Below, one piece after another: positions 8,165 to 17,158 of a stretch of 64,000 nt of DNA. The notes beneath the pieces are model-generated. The model ran no database searches and was not told where the DNA came from. It worked only from the letters and a program-made list of their open reading frames with translations. The stretch comes from Cystobacterineae bacterium (GTDB lineage Bacteria > Myxococcota > Myxococcia > Myxococcales > Myxococcaceae). Numbering within the stretch: the stretch's first letter is position 1; each line of letters opens with the position of its first letter. Position numbers and translations under genes: made by a program. The stretch covers positions 186,001 to 250,000 of the forward strand of contig WRKR01000001.1 in assembly GCA_009782175.1 (NCBI GenBank), written 5' to 3'.

Positions 8165-9082
8165 ATGCACACTTTCCCGCCTGCCCTGTTTGCTAAACGT
8201 TTTTTGAGTGCCTGTCTTTTGGGCGCCTGCCTTGCCACCTTTGTCTCGCCTTCTCCTGCACCTGCGCTCCCCAAAAAAGCACCTGAGGCCAAAGAAAATT
8301 TTGAGCTCTATGAGGGCATGGACGCCCTTCTTCCTTTAACCTATTTATATACGGACAGCAAGGGCCACTATTTGGTTTTGGTGTTGCGATTGAACTTGGA
8401 GATGGAGGCAAATGGGCTGAATGGATATTCTCCGCGCGACTTTTTCTGGGGAGATGGAAATGTTTTCTTCAGGCAATGGATTTCTATGAGCGACGTCAAA
8501 TATAAGGAGCCCAACAAAATTCAGGAAGCGTCCGGCATATTTCCGGATACTTCACTCTATTATCAATTCCATTTTTGGGAGCCGCGCATAAAAGGTGTCA
8601 CCAAAATTGAAAGGTCCGAGAAAGACGGGCTTCATGTGGTGTGCGGGCAAGGGGATGAAGCGCCGCTCAAACCTGTGCCGCACGAAGAGGCCAAGGCCAT
8701 ATTGGAGAAGGCCAAGTTTTATGAACAGCGGTTTATGCGCAAGCCGCACCTGCTCGCCCGGGACGATCAGGGCACTTATTATTATATCGACAAGTCCACC
8801 AGGAAAGACGAGAAGGACTTTCAAATTTTCATCGGCAAAGAAGGACAGTTGAAACGTGCCAAACTGAAAAACATTGTCCAGGACAGCGAGGGAGAAATTT
8901 TCTCAACGCCCAATGGAAGTCTGCGCATCATCATCGCCAAAAGCAAAGAAGTCCTCTGGGTGCGCGGGGAGAAGAAACAAGTCCTCACCAACGTCCCTAT
9001 TCAAAACAACCAGTTTCTCATATTCAGCAACTTGGGCGTGTATGCCAGACAAAAACTCGGCACACCTTGTGACGAGCTTTAG
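8165..9082 (+). CDS. Exported protein of unknown function, possible lipoprotein
   Basis: I do not recognise this 305-residue product. The N-terminus is a signal sequence (charged start, hydrophobic LSACLLGACLATF) with a possible lipobox LGAC, followed by a Pro/Ala-rich linker. The remainder is a charged, beta-rich mature domain rich in Tyr, Trp and Lys, suggesting a surface or periplasmic protein. The start at 8165 puts the signal peptide at the N-terminus; an upstream in-frame ATG at 8108 would overlap the divergent hydratase leader. It lies upstream of citrate synthase, separated by a 276-bp gap. Confidence 0.7.
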   Translation: MHTFPPALFAKRFLSACLLGACLATFVSPSPAPALPKKAPEAKENFELYEGMDALLPLTYLYTDSKGHYLVLVLRLNLEMEANGLNGYSPRDFFWGDGNVFFRQWISMSDVKYKEPNKIQEASGIFPDTSLYYQFHFWEPRIKGVTKIERSEKDGLHVVCGQGDEAPLKPVPHEEAKAILEKAKFYEQRFMRKPHLLARDDQGTYYYIDKSTRKDEKDFQIFIGKEGQLKRAKLKNIVQDSEGEIFSTPNGSLRIIIAKSKEVLWVRGEKKQVLTNVPIQNNQFLIFSNLGVYARQKLGTPCDEL

Positions 9083-9358
9083 CGAAGCGTCCGAGAGGGA
9101 AGTGTTGACACTCAACCTCAACGGCTTGCGCTCGGCGTTAAGGTTTGAGTGTGGTTTTTCGTTTTGCTCAGCTTATTCAATGCAACCTCCCTATTCGTCC
9201 AGCTGAAATGAAGTGAGTTCCGTACACCGCCAAGCATTGGAAACTCAACTCTCTCTGGAAAATACTCCTTTCACGGAAATTTTAGTTTGAATATGGCTTC
9301 CAAGTTCTTTAAACAAACCTATCAACTTCCGTGCCAAAAAATTTCAGAGGAGAAGTCT
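9083..9358. other. Intergenic gap upstream of gltA
   Basis: No gene is visible. A TTGACA hexamer at 9105-9110 could be a -35 element but no convincing -10 lies at 16-18 bases. The only strong signal is the AGAGGAGA ribosome site (9345-9352) for gltA. Confidence 0.4.
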
Positions 9359-10627
9359 ATGCAAAATGCAAAATTGACATTGGGAGAGCAAACGTTCGAG
9401 CTTCCCGTTCTCGAGGGAACAGAAAAAGAGCTGGCCGTCGACATATCTGCGCTGAGGACAAAAACAGGCCACATCACTTTTGATCCGGGTTATGGCAACA
9501 CAGGCTCCTGCAAAAGTGAAATTACTTTCATTGATGGAGAGCGTGGAATTCTTCGCTACCGCGGATATGACATTGAAGACTTGGCCTCCCAAGCCACCTT
9601 CCCCGAAGTTTGCCACCTGCTGATTTATGACAAGTTGCCCAACCGTGAAGAGCGCGCCGTTTGGCGAAAACGACTGACGCAACACAGCTTCGTGCATGAA
9701 AGCATGCTGAACTTCTTCGAGCACTTTCCTCCCACCGCCCACCCCATGGACGTCTTGTCCGCGATGATCGCTGCGCTCCCCGCCTTCTATCCTGACGAAA
9801 ATGACATCCACCTGGACATCATCCGCCTCCTGGCCAAAACCAAAGCCCTGGTGGCCATCGCCTATAAAAAGTCTCTGGGAGAGCCCATCGTCTATCCCAA
9901 GACTGACCATAGCTATACGGCGAACTTCCTGAGGATGATGTTTGCCAGCCCCGCTGAGCCTTATGTGTGCTCCAAAACACAGGAAGATGCCTTAACCCTC
10001 CTCCTCATCCTTCACGCTGACCATGAGCAAAACTGCTCCACCTCCACGGTGCGCATGGTGGGCTCCAGCCACGCCAGTGTCTATGCCTCTGTCAGCGCCG
10101 GAATTTCCGCACTCTCAGGCCCTTTGCATGGAGGCGCTAACCAGGAAGTGCTGGAAATGTTGGAAGCCATTCGCCAAGAGGGTGGCGCGACGAAGAAATA
10201 CATCGCCAGGGCCAAAGACAAGAACGATCCTTTCAAGTTGATGGGCTTTGGTCACCGCGTATATAAAAATTTTGATCCGCGCGCCAAACTGCTCAAAAAG
10301 TCCTGCGATGCCGTTCTGGCCGAGTTGCACATAGACGATCCTCTGTTGGAAATAGCCAAAGAGTTGGAAGAAGCCGCTCTCAAAGACAGCTATTTCGTCG
10401 AGCGCAAACTCTTTCCCAACGTTGACTTCTATAGCGGCATTCTCTATAGGGCACTGGGCATCCCCACCAACATGTTTACGGTCATGTTTGCCATGGGACG
10501 CATGCCCGGTTGGATTGCACATTGGAAAGAAATGCGCGACAACCCCCAGGAGCGCATCCACCGTCCAAGACAACTCTATGTGGGAAACCCCCAGCGCCCC
10601 TTCCCTCCTATTGCTGAACGCAAATAG
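9359..10627 (+). CDS. gltA: Citrate synthase
   Basis: Citrate synthase condenses acetyl-CoA and oxaloacetate. The 422-residue, type II-like product shows the three catalytic regions: SSHASVYASVSAGI/LHGGAN (first His), GFGHRVYKNFDPRAK (second His) and NVDFYSG (Asp), then MPGWIAHWKE and a final RPRQLYVG. Start 9359 is favoured over the in-frame 9287 ATG because AGAGGAGA lies 6 bases upstream and the N-terminus then matches the family. It appears monocistronic. A duplicated 15-bp segment, a terminator-like hairpin and a phased repeat array follow it. Confidence 0.96.
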   Translation: MQNAKLTLGEQTFELPVLEGTEKELAVDISALRTKTGHITFDPGYGNTGSCKSEITFIDGERGILRYRGYDIEDLASQATFPEVCHLLIYDKLPNREERAVWRKRLTQHSFVHESMLNFFEHFPPTAHPMDVLSAMIAALPAFYPDENDIHLDIIRLLAKTKALVAIAYKKSLGEPIVYPKTDHSYTANFLRMMFASPAEPYVCSKTQEDALTLLLILHADHEQNCSTSTVRMVGSSHASVYASVSAGISALSGPLHGGANQEVLEMLEAIRQEGGATKKYIARAKDKNDPFKLMGFGHRVYKNFDPRAKLLKKSCDAVLAELHIDDPLLEIAKELEEAALKDSYFVERKLFPNVDFYSGILYRALGIPTNMFTVMFAMGRMPGWIAHWKEMRDNPQERIHRPRQLYVGNPQRPFPPIAERK

Positions 10628-10628
10628 A

Positions 10629-10658
10629 AAACAACATGGCCCTAAAAAACATGGCCCT
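10629..10658 (+). repeat. 2 x 15-bp tandem repeat after the gltA stop
   Basis: AAACAACATGGCCCT (10629-10643) and AAAAAACATGGCCCT (10644-10658) differ at one position. They begin one base after the gltA stop codon and abut the terminator hairpin. Confidence 0.9.
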
Positions 10659-10683
10659 CCCAGCGGCTCAAAAAGCCGCTGGG
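10659..10683 (+). terminator. Probable gltA terminator hairpin
   Basis: CCCAGCGGCT (10659-10668) pairs perfectly with AGCCGCTGGG (10674-10683) around a CAAAA loop. The T-rich tail is interrupted (TTGTGCTTG), so efficiency is uncertain. Position after gltA supports the call. Confidence 0.65.
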
Positions 10684-10745
10684 TTGTGCTTGGCTTGTGC
10701 CACGCGCCCTTTCTGCCCCATCCCCAAAAGCAAACCCTAAGTGCT

Positions 10746-10846
10746 TGATCAGTATGTCAAGTTTTTCTGATATTCTGTCAAGCTAAAAGCTGACTTGTGT
10801 CATGCAAAAAATTGACATAATGTCTGCTTTTGCTGACATTTAAGCC
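10746..10846. repeat. About 4.5 imperfect 21-23-bp repeats with TGTCA cores
   Basis: Units start at 10746, 10768, 10791, 10113+700 (that is 10813) and 10834. Each begins TGAT or TGAC; the first three carry TGTCAAG or TGTCATG about 8 bases later, and the fourth an ATGTC variant. Spacing is close to two helical turns, so bound proteins would sit on one DNA face. The array lies between two convergent genes, where a promoter is not expected. The last units also form the hairpin AATGTC...GACATT. Confidence 0.6.
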
Positions 10847-10857
10847 TTGCGGGGCAG

Positions 10858-13800
10858 CTAGAGCATGGCTTCTTTGTGTGCTCTTTTTGTGTAGATTGTT
10901 TTTTCGTATAAGGCGTCTTTTTCCATGTTGCGGAAGGCCACCGAGAGCATCAGTTTGATGCGGTTCAACTGGTTCACTTCTGAAGCACCTGGATCATAGT
11001 CAATGGCCGTAATATTGGCATGCGGGTAGCGATCTTTCAGGGCTTTAATGACGCCTTTCCCCGTAATGTGGTTGGGCATGCAGGCGAATGGCTGCATGCA
11101 GACAATGTTGGCCGCGCCTTGTTCTATCAGCGAGACCATTTCAGCCGCTAAAAACCAACCTTCACCCGTCTGGTTGCCGCGTGACAAAATGGGTGCGGCG
11201 CCAAACGCCAGCTTGTCAATGGTGTGGGGGGGCTCAAAACGGCAGCTTTCTGCCAAGGCTTTGCGCATGTCGCGCCTATAAAACTCCATCGCTTGGATTG
11301 CCGCGTTGCCTGCAAGGGCTGCCAGTCCACTTTTGGAGAGAAAGCGATAGCTGAAGTCAAGATCATACGCGCAACATAAAAGAAAGCCCATCAACCCCGG
11401 CATGATCACTTCGCCGCCTTCTTTTTCAATAATTTTAACCAGATCGTTATTGGCCATCGGATGGAATTTCACCAAAATTTCACCCACAAGCCCAATACGC
11501 GGTTTGTGCTGATCGACAATGTTTAGAGCATCAAACTCGTGAACAATTCCATAAATATTTTTCTTATAGGTGGCGAAGTCACCCTCGAAAACCGCTTCCT
11601 TGCAACGCGCCACCCATTTTTGGTATAGCGCTTCTGCCGAGCCCGGCACTTTCTCATATGGGCGTGTGCGGAACAAGGTTTGCATCAGCAGATCGCCATA
11701 GACAATGCCCATCATCGCCCGCCCCAACAAGGGCAATGTCAGCTTGAAACCTTGGTCCTTCTCCATTCCAACCACGTTGAGTGACACCACCGGAGTGTCC
11801 GGAAAACCACCATCGTGCAAAGCTTTGCGCAGGTAGCTGATATAATTGGTTGCCCTGCAGCCACCACCGGTTTGCGCAACCAACACCGCTGTCGTGTTGA
11901 GATCATACTCGCCGGATTTCAGTGCCTCAATAAGCTGGCCAACCACAATAATGGCCGGATAACAGGCATCATTGTTGACATAACGCAACCCTTCATCGAT
12001 CGTCTTCGGGCCGACTTTTTCGAGAATTTTCAGCTTATAGCCCACAGCTTCAAATGCCGGCTCGAGAAACTGAAAATGGACGGGCGACATTTGTGGCGCG
12101 AGAATGGTGTGCGTCTTGCGCATTGCCTTAGTAAAAGGCTGGCGCTTATATTTGGACGGATGAAAATGAGCCGCTTGGGAGGCACACGCCTTTCGCTCTT
12201 CCAGCGCTGCTTTCAGCGAGCGGATGCGGATCCGCGCCGCACCCAGGTTGTTGCCTTCGTCAATTTTGATGGTTGTATAAATTTTTCCGCGTGCTTCCAG
12301 AATTTCTTGGACTTGATCTGTCGCAATAGAATCCAATCCACAGCCAAATGAATTTAAATGGATGACTTCTAAGTTTTCCCTTGCTGAGGCCAATGCGGAA
12401 GCACGGTAGAGTCGTGCGTGGTACATCCATTGATCGACGACGCGCAAGGGCTCTTCAAGCTTGCCCAGATGTGCCACAGAATCTTCAGTCAGCACCGCCA
12501 TCCCCAACGCAGTAATCACCTGCGGAATGCCGTGATGGATTTCCGGATCAATGTGGTAGGGGCGCCCGGCCAAAACAATGCCACGAGTCCCCGTTTTCTC
12601 CATCCAGGACAGAACTTCCTCACCTTTGCGCTGAATGTCACCTTTGAAACGCTGTTGCTCTTCCCATCCAGCCTCAAGCGCGCAGCGGATTTCATCTGCC
12701 ATAATTCCGAAAGGCGAAAACACTTGCGCCAAGCGTTTGGCGAGTTTTTCCTTGTCCTCCAGTGACATGAAAGGTTGGATCAGCTTGACGTTGTTTTCCT
12801 TCAGCAGCTCAATGTTGTTGCGAATCAGCTCTGGATAGGAAGTGACGATGGGACAATTGAAGTGGTTGTCACTGTCATCATATTCCTTATGCTCATAAGG
12901 CAAGCATGGATAGAAAATGGTTTTGATTCCTTGCTGCACCAGGTCGACAATGTGGCCGTTTGCCAGCTTGGCTGGATAACAAATGGAATCCGAAGGAAGG
13001 GTGTCAAGCCCCTGCTCCAATATGGCTTTAGAGGAGGGAGGTGACAGCACAACACGATAGCCCAGTGTCGTCAAAAAGGTGAACCACAGTGGATAGTTTT
13101 CAAAAAGGTTGAGGACGCGCGGAATTCCCATGGTGCCGCGCGGCGCTTCTTCCAAAGGCTCATAGTCAAACACGCGCTCGTATTTGTATGCAAATAGATC
13201 GGGCAACCCGTTGCCCTCTTTCTTTTTGCCAAGGCCACGCTCACAACGGTTTCCTGAAATAAATTTGCGTCCGTCAGAAAAACGGTTAACCGTCATAGAG
13301 CAGCGGTTTGTGCACTGGCCACAACGCACCATGGAATGTTTTACGGAAAAGCCCTGCAAGGTTTCCATGCTCAGCATGGATGAGGGCTCGACGCCCTGCC
13401 AACGCTCCTTGGCGATCAGCGCCGAGCCAAACGCGCCCATTAAACCGGCAATGTCGGGCCTCACCGCTTCTCGACCTGAAATTAATTCAAAAGCACGCAA
13501 TACGGAGTCATTATAAAATGTTCCACCTTGGACGATGATCTTCTCACCCAGCTCTTCTGGGTTTCGCACTTTCATCACTTTGATCAGCGCGTTTTTGACC
13601 ACTGCATAGGACAGGCCCGCCGAAATGTCCGCAACCAAAGCCCCCTCTTTTTGCGCTTGTTTGACGCTTGAATTCATAAACACCGTGCAGCGAGAGCCCA
13701 AGTCAGCCGGCCTGGATGACTCTAGAGCCACTTTGGCAAAAGCGTCGACAGGCATTTGCACCGATTGCGCAAAGGTTTCAATGAATGAGCCGCACCCTGA

Positions 13801-15147
13801 GGAACAGGCTTCATTCAGCAGAATGTTGTCTATTATGCCGTTTTTGATGCGCAGGCACTTCATGTCCTGCCCGCCGATGTCCAAAATGAAGTCCACACCG
13901 GGCAAAAAATAATTGGCTGCCTTATAGTGGGCAATGGTCTCAACTTCGGAAAAATCCATTTTATAGGCTTCGCGAATGAGCGCCTCGCCATAGCCCGTCA
14001 CCGCCGAGGCGGCAATGTTTGCCCCTTCTGGAAGCGAGGCATAAATCTCATCCAAAGCTGTCGCAACAATGCGCAACGGATCTCCCTCATTGCTGCCATA
14101 ATAGGCATAAAGCAGCTCGCCCTTCTCATTCACCAACACGGCTTTGGTCGTCGTCGACCCACCATCAATCCCCAAAAAAACCGGCCCGCGATGTTTTGCC
14201 AGCTCAGCACGTGTTATTTTCGCTTTCTGGTGACGTGCATTGAAGGCCTCTCGCTCTTCATCATCAGCAAAGAAGGGGCGCAGTGTGGCCATCTCACTTA
14301 AGTTTTTGTTTCGCAACTCCTCAAAAGCCTCGGCAAGCTTGGAAAAAGGTTTCGCATTTTCTGGTTTTCCATGCAGTGCCGCGCCCAAGGCAACAAACAA
14401 TTCACTGTTGTCCGTTAACACCACATCATCGGCGCCCAACTGCAATGTCTCAATAAAGCGTTTTTTCAGCTCAGGCAAAAAATTCAAAGGCCCACCCAGA
14501 AACGCCACCTTCCCTTTAATTTTTCGACCGCAAGCCAGACCGCTGATGGCTTGGTGCGCCACTGCCTGGAAAATGGACAAGGCAATGTCTTCGCGCGCCA
14601 CACCTTCATTCAACAGCGGCTGTACGTCGGTTTTCGCAAACACGCCGCAACGTGCTGCAATGGGATAGATGTTTTTTGCTTTCTTCGCCAACTCGTTGAG
14701 CCCAACAGCGTCAGTGCGCAAAAGGCTCGCCATTTGGTCTACAAATGCGCCCGTGCCCCCAGCGCAGGCGCCATTCATCCGCTGCTCAACACCATTGCTG
14801 AAAAATGTAATTTTGGCGTCTTCTCCACCCAGCTCAACCGCCACATCCGTATGCGGCACCAAGCTTTCAACAGCCTCAGCACAGGCAATAACCTCCTGCA
14901 CAAAAGGAACGCCAGCAATCTCCGCAATGCTCAGGCCGCCGGAACCCGTTATCACCAGCGTTGCCCGGAGATCGCCAGAAAACAAAGCGCTTTGGCACAA
15001 CTGCGCCATATTGTCGGCCACCGTTCGGCGAACTTCGGAAAGGTGCCGGGTGTACGTTTTATAGAGAAGGCGCTGCTGTTGATCGACGACGACAACTTTA
15101 ACAGTGGTAGAGCCTACATCAATGCCAATACGTAAAAAGTCAGACAT
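10858..15147 (-). CDS. Giant acyl-CoA dehydratase activase-like protein (two BadF/HgdC ATPase domains, DUF2229, dehydratase-like C-terminus)
   Basis: This 1429-residue protein has two ASKHA ATPase domains. [10 protein letters not shown] at residues 8-17 and [10 protein letters not shown] at 326-335 are the phosphate-binding loops. Two Cys-bearing turns, ACAGGTGAF near 127-135 and ACSSGCGSF at 447-455, correspond to the [4Fe-4S]-bridging cysteine of HgdC-type activases. A further cluster, CGQCTNRC at 609-616, precedes a DUF2229-like region and a C-terminal segment resembling the D component of 2-hydroxyglutaryl-CoA dehydratase. Related proteins couple ATP hydrolysis to low-potential electron transfer, but this fused architecture has no agreed function. 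No separate dehydratase subunits are nearby. Start 15147 places the first ATPase motif at the usual distance. It ends convergently with gltA. Confidence 0.88.
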   Translation of the reverse strand: MSDFLRIGIDVGSTTVKVVVVDQQQRLLYKTYTRHLSEVRRTVADNMAQLCQSALFSGDLRATLVITGSGGLSIAEIAGVPFVQEVIACAEAVESLVPHTDVAVELGGEDAKITFFSNGVEQRMNGACAGGTGAFVDQMASLLRTDAVGLNELAKKAKNIYPIAARCGVFAKTDVQPLLNEGVAREDIALSIFQAVAHQAISGLACGRKIKGKVAFLGGPLNFLPELKKRFIETLQLGADDVVLTDNSELFVALGAALHGKPENAKPFSKLAEAFEELRNKNLSEMATLRPFFADDEEREAFNARHQKAKITRAELAKHRGPVFLGIDGGSTTTKAVLVNEKGELLYAYYGSNEGDPLRIVATALDEIYASLPEGANIAASAVTGYGEALIREAYKMDFSEVETIAHYKAANYFLPGVDFILDIGGQDMKCLRIKNGIIDNILLNEACSSGCGSFIETFAQSVQMPVDAFAKVALESSRPADLGSRCTVFMNSSVKQAQKEGALVADISAGLSYAVVKNALIKVMKVRNPEELGEKIIVQGGTFYNDSVLRAFELISGREAVRPDIAGLMGAFGSALIAKERWQGVEPSSMLSMETLQGFSVKHSMVRCGQCTNRCSMTVNRFSDGRKFISGNRCERGLGKKKEGNGLPDLFAYKYERVFDYEPLEEAPRGTMGIPRVLNLFENYPLWFTFLTTLGYRVVLSPPSSKAILEQGLDTLPSDSICYPAKLANGHIVDLVQQGIKTIFYPCLPYEHKEYDDSDNHFNCPIVTSYPELIRNNIELLKENNVKLIQPFMSLEDKEKLAKRLAQVFSPFGIMADEIRCALEAGWEEQQRFKGDIQRKGEEVLSWMEKTGTRGIVLAGRPYHIDPEIHHGIPQVITALGMAVLTEDSVAHLGKLEEPLRVVDQWMYHARLYRASALASARENLEVIHLNSFGCGLDSIATDQVQEILEARGKIYTTIKIDEGNNLGAARIRIRSLKAALEERKACASQAAHFHPSKYKRQPFTKAMRKTHTILAPQMSPVHFQFLEPAFEAVGYKLKILEKVGPKTIDEGLRYVNNDACYPAIIVVGQLIEALKSGEYDLNTTAVLVAQTGGGCRATNYISYLRKALHDGGFPDTPVVSLNVVGMEKDQGFKLTLPLLGRAMMGIVYGDLLMQTLFRTRPYEKVPGSAEALYQKWVARCKEAVFEGDFATYKKNIYGIVHEFDALNIVDQHKPRIGLVGEILVKFHPMANNDLVKIIEKEGGEVIMPGLMGFLLCCAYDLDFSYRFLSKSGLAALAGNAAIQAMEFYRRDMRKALAESCRFEPPHTIDKLAFGAAPILSRGNQTGEGWFLAAEMVSLIEQGAANIVCMQPFACMPNHITGKGVIKALKDRYPHANITAIDYDPGASEVNQLNRIKLMLSVAFRNMEKDALYEKTIYTKRAHKEAML

Positions 15148-15403
15148 ACACCCAGGGGAAAGAAGGAAAGCTTTTTGCCCCTTAGTCCAGTTATGCGCTT
15201 CTCGTCCAGTATAATACCATGCAACCCCTCTTTCACTGTCGGCACCCCCATGCCTCTTCCTCTTGGGAAAACACCGTGTTGTCCACAAGCATATGTAGGG
15301 CCACTTAGAAAATATCTAGGGGAAACTTCCCAAATGCCCACAATTCAAATGCCTCAAATGCCTGGTGTATGCCCAAAACACGGCAGGCCTTGGGTGCAGC
15401 AAC
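15148..15403. other. Intergenic gap with short repeats
   Basis: No gene is supported. Three copies of CAAATGCC occur between 15331 and 15362 and, on the minus strand, a TATTATAC box at about 15211-15218 could be a -10 element for the giant ATPase gene, without a clear -35. Confidence 0.35.
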
Positions 15404-16039
15404 TCAAGGCAAAATAATCATCTCAAAAGTGTTGGCTATGGCCGCAGCTCTTTGCTCTGCCGGAATCAACTCCACATCAATCAGCTGAATGTGCTCATCC
15501 GCATAAGGCACAGCGCCCATTTGCGTCAGCTTGAGTTTTTCTTGTGTCTGGCGCGGCGTTTTCCTGGCCAACATTCCAGGCAACACCAGCCGTTGGATCC
15601 ACGCGCCTGTAGATTTTTTATATAAAAAAGTCATCCGGATGGCGACGCCTGTGTAAATTTTGAGAGGATCAAAACTTTGTGCGAAAGGAAACTCCACGCC
15701 TTGAGGGCTGAGTTTCCCATAAGCGGTTTCTTTCACTATGCGAGTGCCTACTTCGGGGAATTCTATCCACTCCCAATATACCAAACCCTCTTCTGTTTCC
15801 GGCGCCAAATTCTGCAACACCGAAGGCAACTGCGCCTCTGGACGTATCCCCAACAAAATAGGAATTTTTTTCTCCTCAATAATGGCCGTTCTAATTTCAG
15901 CCTCATAGGCAGCAATCTGCGTCTCCAGGCTCGTCAGCTTCACGGGAGGCTTGGCGGAATGTGTGCAGGAAAACAGCAACAAGCAACCACTCAACAAAAC
16001 AACAAGCCATAAAACAACAAGCCATGGTTTTAAACGCAT
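15404..16039 (-). CDS. Predicted lipoprotein of unknown function
   Basis: I do not recognise this 211-residue product. It starts MRLKPWLVVL and has a clear lipobox LSGC near residue 19, so it should be lipidated and anchored in the envelope. The mature part is mixed alpha/beta. It begins with a helical, Glu-rich segment and contains EWIEFPEVGTRIVKE followed by hydrophobic strands. The signal region contains a perfect 15-bp in-frame duplication encoding WLVVL twice. The start 16039 is chosen so that the signal peptide begins with MRLK. Confidence 0.72.
   Translation of the reverse strand: MRLKPWLVVLWLVVLLSGCLLLFSCTHSAKPPVKLTSLETQIAAYEAEIRTAIIEEKKIPILLGIRPEAQLPSVLQNLAPETEEGLVYWEWIEFPEVGTRIVKETAYGKLSPQGVEFPFAQSFDPLKIYTGVAIRMTFLYKKSTGAWIQRLVLPGMLARKTPRQTQEKLKLTQMGAVPYADEHIQLIDVELIPAEQRAAAIANTFEMIILP
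15997..16026 (-). repeat. Perfect 2 x 15-bp duplication in signal-peptide codons
   Basis: AAAACAACAAGCCAT is repeated exactly at 15997-16011 and 16012-16026 (plus strand), lengthening the hydrophobic core of the lipoprotein signal peptide by five residues. Confidence 0.95.
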
Positions 16040-16108
16040 ACTAAAGCCTCTATAGCCCAAAAAAAACAACCCTCCCAAATAACTTTATAGCAAATATGGA
16101 AGCGCCGC

Positions 16109-17122
16109 CTAAACGTGCTGCATATAGCTGAGCAGTTGCCCAGCTGCAGCTGTGGGAGAAATCTTCCCATTTTCTACAGAGTTGCTTAAGCCCGGAAGCT
16201 CCGCCTTCACCAGGGGGTGCTCATCAAATTGTTGACGCAAACCTGCATCAATTAAATTCCACATCCAACGTACCGCCTGGGCTTTGCGTTTGGCCTGAAA
16301 CTCTCCCGAGGCCTCCAAGGTGCATTTAAAACGGAGCACCTCTTTCCAAAAAATGTCTAAGCCTTCTTTTTGCGCGGCAGACACTGTCAACACAGGAGGA
16401 AGCCAGTGCGGAGAGGCGGTGCGCAACATTTTCAAAGCGTTTTTCCACTGGGCACAGGCAAAGGCCGCAGCTTGAGGGTTAATGTCGGCCTTGTTGATGA
16501 GAATGCAATCCGCCACCTCAACAATGCCTTTCTTTATTGCCTGCAAGTCATCCCCCGCATTGGGCAGCTGCAACAATATAAACATGTCTACCATGCCGGC
16601 CACCGTCGTCTCGCTTTGGCCTACGCCTACGGTTTCTACCACCACCACGTTGAAGCCCGCTGCCTCCGCAAGCAACATCGCCTCCCTCGTCTTCTCTGCC
16701 ACACCCCCCAGGGAGCCTGCCGAGGGCGAAGGCCTTATAAATGCCTCCTCCCGCGCCGCCAACAACTCCATGCGCGTTTTGTCCCCCAATATGGAGCCAC
16801 CGGAAATGGAGGAAGAGGGGTCCACCGCCAACACCGCCAGGCGCGCCCCCTGCTCTACCAACCATATGCCCAGCGCCTCTATAAATGTGGACTTGCCTAC
16901 GCCGGGTACGCCCGAAATGCCCAGGCGTATGGAGTGGCCCGTGTGCGGCAACAAGGCCTTAAGCAAGGCATTGGCGCGGCTGCGGTGGTCCGCACGCGAG
17001 GACTCTATTAAAGTAATGGCCTTGGCCAACGCCCGCCGCTCTCCCGCAAGCACGCCCTTCAAAAGCATGGCGTCTTCAGGCAAAAGAGGCGCTTCGTGCA
17101 CCCTGTGGAGCATAGTCAACAC
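16109..17122 (-). CDS. meaB: Methylmalonyl-CoA mutase-associated GTPase MeaB
   Basis: MeaB (ArgK) is a SIMIBI G3E-type chaperone that protects and reloads the B12 cofactor of methylmalonyl-CoA mutase. The 337-residue protein has the Walker A GVPGVGKST near residue 73, AVDPSSSISGGSILGDKTRM downstream, the VETVGVGQSE switch and NKAD as base-specificity motif. It lies 36 bases downstream of the mutase gene on the same strand, so an operon with shared expression is likely. Confidence 0.96.
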   Translation of the reverse strand: MLTMLHRVHEAPLLPEDAMLLKGVLAGERRALAKAITLIESSRADHRSRANALLKALLPHTGHSIRLGISGVPGVGKSTFIEALGIWLVEQGARLAVLAVDPSSSISGGSILGDKTRMELLAAREEAFIRPSPSAGSLGGVAEKTREAMLLAEAAGFNVVVVETVGVGQSETTVAGMVDMFILLQLPNAGDDLQAIKKGIVEVADCILINKADINPQAAAFACAQWKNALKMLRTASPHWLPPVLTVSAAQKEGLDIFWKEVLRFKCTLEASGEFQAKRKAQAVRWMWNLIDAGLRQQFDEHPLVKAELPGLSNSVENGKISPTAAAGQLLSYMQHV

Positions 17123-17158
17123 CCTTCGTTGTCAGCATTGCCAGCGTCGCCAACCTCG

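Noticed and set aside
7452-8207. 251-codon plus-strand frame opposite the enoyl-CoA hydratase
   Set aside because: The sequence is Ala/Ser/Pro-rich antisense composition and covers a gene with clear crotonase motifs.
10746-10846. Promoter/operator for the flanking genes
   Set aside because: Both flanking genes are convergent, so no start is expected here. I keep it only as a repeat.
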